Below are positions 56,085 through 64,000 of a stretch of 64,000 bases of DNA, piece by piece. The translations under genes were made by a program, and so were the position numbers. Below the pieces are notes generated by a model. It searched no databases, had not been told where the DNA came from, and saw nothing but the letters and a program-made list of their open reading frames with translations. The DNA is from Cynocephalus volans (lineage: Eukaryota; Chordata; Mammalia; Dermoptera; Cynocephalidae), in the NCBI RefSeq assembly GCF_027409185.1, contig NC_084463.1, forward strand, positions 49,966,907 through 50,030,906. The letters are read 5' to 3'. Positions within the stretch are counted from its first letter, which is position 1, and each line of letters starts with the position of its first letter.

Positions 56085-57480
56085 GCGCCAGGGCAAGTGA
56101 CCGTGGGAAGGCGCGTGGGGAAAGCCAGGCTGGGCCGGGTGCGCGCTGAGGCTGGCGGACCTGGGCTCTTTCCATCCGTGTGCGCCGGGAACAAAGGCGG
56201 CCTGTAACGCGTCACCCCCTAGCGCGGGCTTTTGGGACCACCCGATTAGAGAACAAAGTCGACTTTCAGGAGGAGCGAACCGCAGCCCTTACATCTGGGG
56301 AATCCGCAATCCCGCGAGAAATCGGTGACGTGAAGCGTGTGAAGCCAGGAGAGCGCCCGAGATGCGGAGCCGCAGCGGGAGCGGCGGTCGGCACCAGGAG
56401 CCCGCAACCAACGTGGCCGAGCCTTTGAATCGACCCGCAGGGAAACGTCCTTCGGCGTTTCTCGCAATGAGTCCGGACTGCCTAGCGCTGGAATCCGGAG
56501 CCGGCAGCACCACCGGTCTCCCGACCCTCCGGGTGGCGCGCGCCAAAGCCCGTGCGCTGCGCTCCTGCGCTCCTGCAGCCTTGGATCCCCGCGCCCCTGC
56601 GGCCGGGCACCCTGGCACACCGCCGCCCGTGCGCTGGGGCGCCCCATCGCGCAGGTCCCCAAGACCGAGCCCGACCACGACGGCTCGGCAGGATGCGCGA
56701 GGCCGGTGCGGAGGCTGCGGCCCCAGGCAGTGGGCCGGAAATGGCGTCACGGGCTCCGAGTGACACGAAACTTCAATCTCTTTACCTTTCAGCCAAACAG
56801 CGTGCGCTTTCTCCCCGGTAGCCTCTGGGGACCCTGAGGAGGCCGCGCCTTCAAAGTCCCTTTGCAGTGGATTTGTTGCATCTCAGAGCCAGTGGGGGAT
56901 GGGGTGGGGGTCGCACCCTCATACTTGGGTTCCTAATTTTCTTTTCTTGGAAACTTTCTCTCAGCCCAAACCGGAGTGTGCTCGTCTGACTCTGGTGGGA
57001 AAGGATCCGGTGCGGCGGGGTCGCCCGGCGGTGGGACAGGGCCACCCTCCTCTCGTTGGCTGTTTTGCCACTGGAGCTCAATTTAATCCTTCTCTCCCTC
57101 CACGGTCTAGATGGAGAAGAGTCCTTTGCTTAAAAACAAACAAACAAACAAAAATCATCGAATCTCCGTTGAGCATCTTAACTGCCAGGCAGAGCTCTTC
57201 GCACGCACGTCAGACAAGAACGCGCCTCCTGGAGCCTACATTCCAGTGGGGCGGGCGGTGACCGTGCACGTGAGCTGGGGGCGCCGCGTCGCAGAGGTTT
57301 GCACGCTAAGCAGAAACAGGGCCCTATAAGCCCGTGGTGGCGCCCCACGGTGGAGATCAGAGCGGAAACTGGCAGGAAGAGCCGCAAGGCCCTCGCGGTG
57401 GGCGCCCGCACAGGACAGAAGGAGCTGGCGGTGGGAGGAGACCTGGTCCGAGGTAACGGGAAGGGAGGAACTCACAGCCC
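56085..57480. promoter_or_regulatory. CpG-rich block (probable CpG island), gene unknown
   Basis: Dense CpG between about 56,090 and 56,760 and again at 57,000-57,430, with AT-rich flanks. Open frames up to 153 codons on both strands have no recognised domain. Looked for and not found: histone H2A or H2B, RNF187, 5S rRNA and tRNA sequence, which lie in this direction in the human HIST3 region. Possibly the promoter of an unannotated transcript. Confidence 0.55.
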
Positions 57481-57758
57481 AGCAGAAAGACTGGGGCTTG
57501 CTTCGCTCTCTGAGGAATGTCCACCCTTTTCCTCAATGGCTGTACTAATTCACCTTCCCACGAACAGTGTGCAAGGGTTGCCTCTTCTCCACACCCTCGC
57601 CAGCACTTATCTCTTGTCTTTTGACCACAGTCACCCTAAGGAGAGCGGAGATATTTCACTATGGTTCTGATTTGCATTTCCTTGATGATTGGTGATGTCG
57701 AACGTTTTGTCATATAACTGCTGACTTTGGAGAAACGTCTGTTCAGGTCCTCTGCCCA

Positions 57759-57863
57759 CCCCACCCCCCGGCCCCCGTTTTTTTTTTTTTTTTTTTTGTT
57801 TGTTTGTTTGTTTTTGGCAGCTGGCTGGTATGGGAATCCGAGCACTTGACCTTGGTGTTATAA
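57759..57863 (-). mobile_element. Truncated CYN SINE inside the twin-primed L1
   Basis: T-run and TTTGTTTGTTTGTTTG tail, then GGCAGCTGGCTGGTATGGG, AATCCGAGCACTTGACC and TTGGTGTTATAA. The tRNA-like head is lost. CTGCCCA occurs on both sides (57,752-57,758 and 57,864-57,870), and L1 sequence resumes exactly after it. Confidence 0.87.
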
Positions 57864-58343
57864 CTGCCCATTTTTTAATTGGGTTATTTTATTAATTTAT
57901 TTATTTTGCTATTGAGTTATAAGAGTTCCCTATATTTTTTGGATATTAACTCCTTATCAGATGTATAGTTTGCAAATATTCCTCCCATCCCATAGGTTGC
58001 TTTTAACTTTGTTGATCCAGCAATCCCGTCTCTGGGTATATACCCAAAGGAGATAAAATCACTATCTCGAAGAGATATCTGTGCTTCCATGTTCATTGCA
58101 GCCTTATTCACAATAGCAATATATGGAATCAACCTAAGTGTCTGTCGATGGATGAACAGATAAAGGAAATGTGGTTTATTATTATTATTATTATATATTG
58201 TAACATAAAAAGGAATATTATTCAGCCATTAAAAAAAAAAAAAGAAATCCTGCCATTTTGGGCGATATAAATGAATCTAAAGGACATTATGCTAAGTAAA
58301 ATAAGCCAGACAAAGAAAGACAAATACTGCATGATCTTATTTA

Positions 58344-58377
58344 TTTATTTATTTATTTATTTTGCAGCTGGCCAGGA
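58344..58377 (-). mobile_element. Very short CYN SINE 3' end inside the L1, 14-bp target duplication
   Basis: Only TTTATTTATTTATTTATTTT plus GCAGCTGGCCAGGA remains, the last bases of the SINE. Flanks CATGATCTTATTTA (58,330) and CATGATCTCATTTA (58,378) differ at one base, so this was a real retrotransposition of a nearly empty 3' end. Confidence 0.75.
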
Positions 58378-58800
58378 CATGATCTCATTTATATGTGAAA
58401 TCTAAAAAAGTCAAATTCAGTGAGTAGACGGGTGGTTGCCAGGGGCTGCGGGTGGGGGGTGGGAATGGGGCGATGTTGGTCAAAGGGTACAAACTCTCAG
58501 TTAACGAAGGACCAGTTCTGCAGATGTACAGCATGGTGACTATAGTCATCAATAATATATTGTGTACTTAAAATTTGCTGAGAGGGTAGGTGTTAAGTGT
58601 TCTCACCACTCACGTAGCTATGTGCATTGATGGGTGTATTAACTTGATTGGGGTATCATTTCATAATTATATGAAAACATCACATTGTACACCTTAAATA
58701 TATACAAATTTTAATTGTCAATTATACCTGAATAAAGGTGGGAAAAAGTAAAAATACATCAAAAAAGCAGTCTTAACAATAAAAAGAAAAGACTGGGGCT

Positions 58801-59570
58801 TTTCCTTGCAGAGCCATGCTCAGCCCCTGGAGGGTTTCTGCGAAGTGACCTGAGGTGGCTCGCCGTCAAGGGCTTTGAAACTGTATAAGTAAATCTCCTC
58901 AGGCCAGAAACGTGACAGTTTTAAAAATATGTGGGGGGCGAGTCTGTCATCCACAAGCGCCCCACAGCATTCATCCTCCTCAGACGCGATGTGCCGATAG
59001 TCTACACACCTGGATGGGTGCTGTCGCGGACATGCAGTTCCAAGAGCGCAGGTGTCCTCGGGACTCAAGCCAGGCAACGTTGCTCCTGCCCTCGGAGAAG
59101 TGACCTTGCTGTTGGGGAGACAGGAGTCACCCACATTTCCACAATTCGATGGAAGGTAACATGCCCAGGCTCACTTGCCTTGGGGTAGCCTCCCACAGCT
59201 GCTGGTGCTGGGGACCCATGGGAACTCACTTTGAGGCTACAGGGCCTGCAGCAGAAAGGCTCATAGACCATGTTAAAAAGTTCAAATCATGCAGTTTATT
59301 AAATCAATCAGAAACACACGTCGAAAAGCTAGGGGAAAGGGATGGGGTAAGTTGACTCATTTAGGGAAGGCATCGGTGGGGAGGAAAAGCCACCCACCTG
59401 ACCTTGGGCACCGGTGGTCATAGGTGCTGACGCTCTGCCATCAGCCTTTTCCATGGATAGTGTGGTTAGGAGGGCCAGGGCTCAGGTGTGAGCAGACGCA
59501 GCCTGGAGGCAGGTGCGGCCACACGAGGACAGGTGGGCGTGCATGGGTGTCCCCAGCAGGTAGTGGAATT
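58801..59570. other. Unique sequence, no recognised gene
   Basis: Moderately GC-rich with chance frames on both strands at 58,820-59,355. No domain or named repeat seen. Confidence 0.45.
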
Positions 59571-59574
59571 TAGT

Positions 59575-59935
59575 GGATGTTGATAAATATGGGTATTGAG
59601 TGCCTCAGATGTGTCATGCCTGTTGAGTATACCGGGAATATTCAGTGCCTCTGGTATACTTAGTGTTAGGCTGATATTTAGTGCCTCTGGTATACTTAGT
59701 GATCATAAATATTTAGTGCCTCTCTTATACTTTGTGACCCTGAATATTTAGTTCCTCTGGTTTATTTAGTACTCATGAATACCTAGCTCATCTTGTTTAT
59801 TTAGTTATCATGAATAATTAGGGCTTTGGCATATTTTGTGATCATAAATATTAAGTGCCTCTCTCTCACATATTTAGTAACCCTGCATGTTAAGTGCCTC
59901 CTGTGTACTCTAACAATCATCAGAATTAGTGCCCA
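59575..59935. repeat. 35-bp AT-rich degenerate minisatellite, about 9 units
   Basis: The phrase ATTTAGTGCCTCTGGTATAC, TTAGTGATCATAA recurs. Its GTGCCTC (or GTTCCTC, GCTCATC, GGCTTTG) anchor falls near 59,645, 59,681, 59,716, 59,751, 59,786, 59,821 and 59,855, so the period is about 35 bp; the last unit (59,894) is longer. Copies are well diverged, implying age. Confidence 0.8.
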
Positions 59936-60013
59936 GATGCCTTCTGTTTATTCACTGCCTGGCTGAATACTCCCAGGCTCTCTTCCCTTTAGGGCCCAGG
60001 CCCTACTCACAAC

Positions 60014-60106
60014 TATTTTTTGGTGGCTGGCTGGTATGGGGATCTGAACCCTTGACCCTTTGGACCCTGGAGCTGTAACACTGTGCTTGAGCCAACAGGC
60101 CAGCCA
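60014..60106 (-). mobile_element. CYN (tRNA-Ile-derived) SINE
   Basis: TTTTTTGGTGGCTGGCTGG, TATGGGGATCTGAACCC, TTGACC and a diverged head GAGCCAACAGGCCAGCC. Confidence 0.88.
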
Positions 60107-60239
60107 CTACTTTTCTGTGTTTACCTCATCTTAGGAGACTCATCCATCCTACTGATATGGGGCCTTCATGGCGTGAGGAAGTGAGAGGGCTCAGCCTGTT
60201 CTAAAACCAAGGGTGTTTTTTTTACTGTGGGGTGCTGAG

Positions 60240-60480
60240 TTTCCTTACATGTTCTAGTTTCTTGACTTTCATCAGATATTTGGTTTGCAAATATCTTCTT
60301 CCAGTCTGCAGCAAGTCTTTTCATTCTCTTCACCTGGGCTTTTCAGAATGAAAGTTTTTAATGTTGATGAGGTCCAAATTATCAGTGTTTCCTTTCATGG
60401 ATCATGCTTTTGGTGTCAAGTCTAAGAACTCTTTGCCTAGCTCTAGACTCTGATTTTTTCTGTATTACGATGCTACATTT
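60240..60480 (-). mobile_element. L1 ORF2 fragment
   Basis: TTCATCAGATATTTGGTTTG, CAAATATCTTCTTCCAGTCT, TTTTAATGTTGATGAGGTCC and GCTTTTGGTGTCAAGTCTAA are the inverted, well-known L1 phrases around the ORF2 3' part. No tail or duplication seen. Confidence 0.85.
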
Positions 60481-61590
60481 TATGTCATAAATTTCGCCAT
60501 AATAAAAGAAATCATGTGTGAAATTTAAAAAATGTAGATTCTAATAAAAAGAAAATACTGTATAAGTAAAAGTATATGTGACAGTGCTAAGCTATACTTA
60601 AGGATAAATACAGCATTAAAAACACACTATCAGGAATGGATTCAGGCTTGAAAACAATCTTTCAAGTGGATGATTTTGAAGACCTAGAAAATCTTGGAAA
60701 ACCATTCCTGCAGATAATGCTATAATTGCAATTTATATTTGCTACTTACCTTTTTCCTTTCAACACTTCATCAGTTGTTGGTCTAATCACGAAAATTCCT
60801 GTCCTGATTTTTTTCTCTCTCTTCAAACCTTAAATGCTTCTTCTTTACTACAATTTCTCTTGAGGCAGGAAAATACAAATGGAAGTAAAAAAAAAAAAAA
60901 GGGTATTTTAGGCAGTTTTGTGCAGGTATTAACCTGATGTGTGACACTTTTAGTCTCCTTTTCTGTAAGACACGGGAACTGGACTGAACCATCCCAAACA
61001 CATCCCCCAGTGTTAACATTTTTATGATCCCACTTTTTTCTTTTTCATTTGCACATGGAAAATTTGGAGGAATACCACAGTGACTTCAAATTTACCTCCT
61101 AGTTAACTGTATTTCTTAGTGCTGTTTCTGCCTTTTAGGAGCAAAGAAAATCAACTACTTTAAATTCCTTTTCCATGTGCCAGACATGAAATTTCCTGAG
61201 AGTCATATCTTCTTCACCTAAACATTTTTGTACCTTTGATCATTTCTCTTACACATGAAGTTTATAGTCTCTTTACCACTTTTTCCTGTACACCCTGAAT
61301 TTTGAGAATAGAACTTCAAGTAGGGTAAAGCCACAATGCAGTAAAAAACACATAAAACGCACGTCAAATACACAAGTTGAATAGGAGATTACAAATTCCT
61401 ATAATTAGAATCTTTCACTTCTATTCCAGTGGTCTGTTTTGTTGCCGTTGCATTTTTTAAAAAACTCCTTTACCACCCTCTTACAGAAAATATTCAGATA
61501 TTTTGTAGTTGCTTGCCAATGAAGTCCCCAAACATTTTACATGAATCAATCTAAAATATTATCTTGAGAAAAGGAAAAAGGTTCCATACT
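60481..61590. other. Unassigned AT-rich sequence
   Basis: Nothing recognised beyond an A-run at 60,886-60,900. Confidence 0.45.
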
Positions 61591-61592
61591 GC

Positions 61593-62435
61593 TATGGGAC
61601 AAATGTGTCCCAAAAAGGAAACTTGACCCCCATTCTAACAGTGTTAAGAGGGTGAGAAATCCAATTATGGTATTTGAAAACTGGGGCCTTTGAGAGGTGA
61701 TTGCTTAGTGAGGACTGTGCCCTCCTGGATTAATATTTTTTTTTTTTAGTGGTGGTGGGTATGGTATGGGCATTGTAGTGGATTATATTATGTCCCCCCA
61801 AAATTCACTGAAGCTTGCATTGTGTCACCCCAGTTTTATGTATTAGAAACTTGGCCCCCACTGTGACTGTTAAAAGGATTGGAAATCCTATTATGGTAAT
61901 TGAAAGGTGGGGCCTTGAAGAGTGACTGGATTGTAGGATCATGCCATAGTGAATGGATTAAAAATGGTGGTCAGGGGCATGGTGCCAAGGGCTTTAAAAG
62001 AAGAGGAGAGTCTGTCTCTCTCTGCTGCTCTCTCTGCTTCCACCTTCTTGCAATTTGAGACCCCTGGGTCACTGTTGCCACCACGGGCTGGACTTTGGAC
62101 TTCCCAGCCTCAGAAACAGTAAGCAATAAATTCTTGATGTTTCCTAATAAACCACCCAGTTTCAAGTATTTTGTTATAAGCAACAGAAACGGACTAATAC
62201 AGGCGTTGTTCTGATGGCTTTGCAGGAGAGCGAGTGAGAAGGTTATCTCTGTCTTGCTCCTGTGAATCTGGCCATATGACATTCTGCGTTGCTGTAGAGA
62301 GTCACTACCAAGAACAAAGCCCTCACCGATGTGTTCCCTGGACCTTGGCCTTCCCAGCCTCCAACCTATAAGAAATACACTTTGTTTCTTTATAAGTCTC
62401 CCAGTTTCAGGTATTCTGTTATTAAGCAACAGCGG
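61593..62435 (+). mobile_element. MaLR LTR (MST-like), host of a younger LTR
   Basis: Left part 61,593-61,773 (GCTATGGGACAAATGTGTCC, GGGGCCTTTGAGAGGTGATT). Right part 62,202-62,435 (TTGTTCTGATGGCTTTGCAG, TAAGTCTCCCAGTTTCAGG, AGCAACAGCGGCGGACTGG). A T-rich, GGTGGTGGGTATGG piece at 61,733-61,769 may be a CYN SINE remnant inserted earlier. Confidence 0.8.
61774..62201 (+). mobile_element. MaLR LTR inserted into a related LTR, 5-bp target duplication
   Basis: Starts TGTAGTGGATTATATTATG, contains AGCAATAAATTCTTGATG (polyadenylation signal) and ends CGGACTAATACA. Flanks GGCAT (left) and GGCGT (right) fit a 5-bp duplication with one CpG-type change. Same orientation as its host. Confidence 0.85.
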
Positions 62436-62439
62436 CGGA

Positions 62440-63520
62440 CTGGTCTTCTTTAGTTATTTGATGTTGATGTGATGGGAATCCAAGAACATCAAGACACCCG
62501 ACACTTGTAAATGTGCTACCATCTTTTGGGTGTCTATGAAATGTAATATTGAGCAATGATAATGTGTAATATTGGAGCAAAGGCTCCACTCCGCCTCTGA
62601 TGGGAAAGTGGAAGTCTTCAACTTTCCAAAAGATTCAAGAACAGATGAGGGTGAAGGGGCACCTCTCTTCACCCGACCCCAGTACAGACAGCACCAGGCT
62701 AAATCTCTCATCTGGAGGCCAGAGAGGAGGGAGGCTGGAGCAAGAAATGCCAGGTGGCCTTGTCATCATGTTTGGGAAATGGGGACGCCAGCACCACACT
62801 GTGGGTTCCGCTGGCAGTAAAGGGGAGGGACTGACATGCAACCACATTTGCCAGTTCCCGTTTTCAACTCCTGTACACACATTTTAATTTGATGAAATGG
62901 AAGGCCTGTACAATTTGTGAGTCATTCTCCAATTATTGGACCTTTAAGGTTTTTTTTCTCTCCCCAAATAGTTATACGACAAACATTTCTCAACAAAACA
63001 AAACAAAAAACACAAAACAAAAAATTTTTTTTACAGGCTTTACTTCCATTTTGGGTTATCTTTATAGTCTGATTGCTGAGAAGAGGTATTAACACATATT
63101 GCTGCATGGTTTCCCAGAAGCACTATCCGCAAAATCAAGGTTTTTCACAGTTTTTTATTATTGGTCTAATTACTTAATAGTAAATAAAAGAAATCTCATT
63201 TTTATTTTCCTATTTCTCAATAACTGGTCATACTACATTTTATTTCTCAGATCTATTCAATCGTGTTTTTTCGTGTGAATTGACAAGTCCCCCATGTGTG
63301 TGTGGGGGGGTGTATCTTTCCATTGTACTCTTCCTTACCAAATTTTATGAATTCTCTGTTTATTTGGGGCTAAAATTTTCCTGGTTTGGCTGTTTGCCTT
63401 TGAATCCTTCTTGATTTTTTTTTTTCACTCACAAGATTAGTCCAACATGACTTTTGTTTTTTGTTTTTTACTTGTCTCTCCACAGCAATCCTAGTTTATC
63501 CAGTTAATCCGCTTGAAGCC
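62440..63520. other. Unassigned sequence
   Basis: Chance frames at 62,454-62,887 on both strands. From 62,890 AT-rich with an AAACAAAACAAAA-like A-rich patch at 62,990-63,030. No gene recognised. Confidence 0.45.
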
Positions 63521-63523
63521 TTC

Positions 63524-63914
63524 TGTATTAGTCTGTTTCTGTTGCTTATAACAAAATATATGGAAATGGGTACTTTGTAAGAAAATGATATTTTTTTCTT
63601 ACAGTTTCTGAGGGTGAGGTGTCCAAAGTCCAGGGAACACATCTGGTGTGGTGACAGTGACCCCTCACATTGCACGATGGTGGAAGCAGAAAGCAGAGAG
63701 AGACTAACCTCATTCACTCCCTTTTTAAGCCTTCAGAAACACACCCATGACCACCAATATTAACTCATTCATTACGCATGGTCCCACAATCTAATCTCCT
63801 CTTCAAGAGTCCACCTTTCAATTACCATAGTAGGTTTTCCCACCCTCTTAACAGTCACAGTGGGGGCTAAGTTTCTAATACATGAAACTTGGGGGATACA
63901 ATTCAAGCTTCAGT
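63524..63914 (-). mobile_element. MaLR LTR (MST-like)
   Basis: TGTATTAGTCTGTTTCTGTT, GCTTATAACAAAATATATGG, CACCTTTCAATTACCATAG and CCACCCTCTTAACAGTCACA. Inverted relative to, and closely related to, the LTR at 61,774. Confidence 0.87.
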
Positions 63915-64000
63915 GAATTTTTTTTGGGGGGGGCATAATGCAACCCACTAGACCTTCTAACCTTTACTACATAAAACTAAGCTGAGTTTGCTAGTCTCAC

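Larger units (their letters stand above)
57486..58800. mobile_element. 5'-inverted (twin-primed) L1 with about 14-bp target duplication
   Basis: From about 57,500 to 58,012 the plus strand is the reverse complement of L1 ORF2 (AATGGCTGTACTAATTCACC through GGATATTAACTCCTTATCAG). From about 58,013 it continues in plus orientation (GATCCAGCAATCCCGTCTCT, GGGTATATACCCAAAGG) to the 3' end at about 58,785. In L1 order the two halves meet within about 25 bp. AAAGACTGGGGCTT occurs at both edges (left 57,486-57,499; right about 58,787-58,800). Two CYN SINE pieces have since inserted into it. Confidence 0.9.

Noticed and set aside
56085..57480. Histone H2A/H2B, RNF187 or 5S rRNA expected from human synteny
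   Set aside because: Searched by eye on both strands for their characteristic coding or RNA phrases and not found. They may lie beyond the window.
1..64000. Operons, CRISPR arrays, phage or bacterial defence systems, or another multi-gene system
   Set aside because: The sequence is plainly mammalian nuclear DNA. No spaced direct repeats of CRISPR type, no bacterial gene density and no ribosome-binding sites were seen.

Overview
This window is mammalian nuclear DNA, most probably from a colugo (order Dermoptera, Galeopterus or Cynocephalus). The main clue is a set of about ten short interspersed elements whose 5' half reads like tRNA-Ile (GGTTAGCTCAGTTGGTTAGAGC ... ACACCAAGGTC ... GGTTCxGATCCC). 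That matches the CYN / t-SINE family described only from colugos. No Alu, B1/B2, or carnivore or ruminant SINE was seen. The rest of the repeat content (L1, MaLR LTRs, MLT2/ERVL, class I ERV LTRs) is generic placental.

Two gene relics fix the locus. On the minus strand at 24.4-24.9 kb is the first coding exon of a TRIM gene, closest to TRIM17 (RING plus B-box 2). It carries a premature stop, loses one RING cysteine and one B-box histidine, and has an altered splice donor. On the minus strand at 41.9-42.35 kb is an uninterrupted 137-codon histone H3 gene. It has two CCAAT boxes, a TATA box, a perfect histone 3' stem-loop and a purine-rich downstream element. It carries Met71 and Ser98, two of the four residues that set testis H3 (H3-4/H3t) apart from H3.1. 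TRIM17 and H3-4 are same-strand neighbours in the human HIST3 region (1q42), so the window looks like the dermopteran counterpart of that region. The H3 protein is strongly altered in its tail (R2, R8, K9, R26, K27 and K36 all replaced).

Layout. 1-11 kb: L1 3' end, a MaLR LTR, an ERVL-type pol relic, then AT-rich anonymous DNA. 11-20.5 kb: one or two LTRs and mostly unique sequence, with a CpG-rich block at 16.5-17.4 kb. 20.5-22.5 kb: L1 pieces, including a 5'-inverted (twin-primed) L1 with an 18-bp target duplication. 22.5-28.5 kb: unique GC-rich DNA, TRIM17 exon, a 70-bp CA-rich tandem repeat and a CpG-rich block holding a 41-bp minisatellite. 29-41 kb: dense, nested LTRs. 41.8-43.7 kb: the H3 gene and a second, gene-less histone-type promoter. 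44-55.5 kb: LTRs, SINEs, an isolated L1 5' UTR and two MLT2 LTRs. 56-57.5 kb: a CpG-rich block with no recognised gene. 57.5-64 kb: a second twin-primed L1, an AT-rich 35-bp minisatellite and nested MaLR LTRs.

No operon, phage, CRISPR or novel multi-gene system is present. The notable biology is the fate of the TRIM17/H3-4 locus: one gene clearly broken, the other still fully equipped for S-phase-type expression but encoding a histone with lost modification sites.
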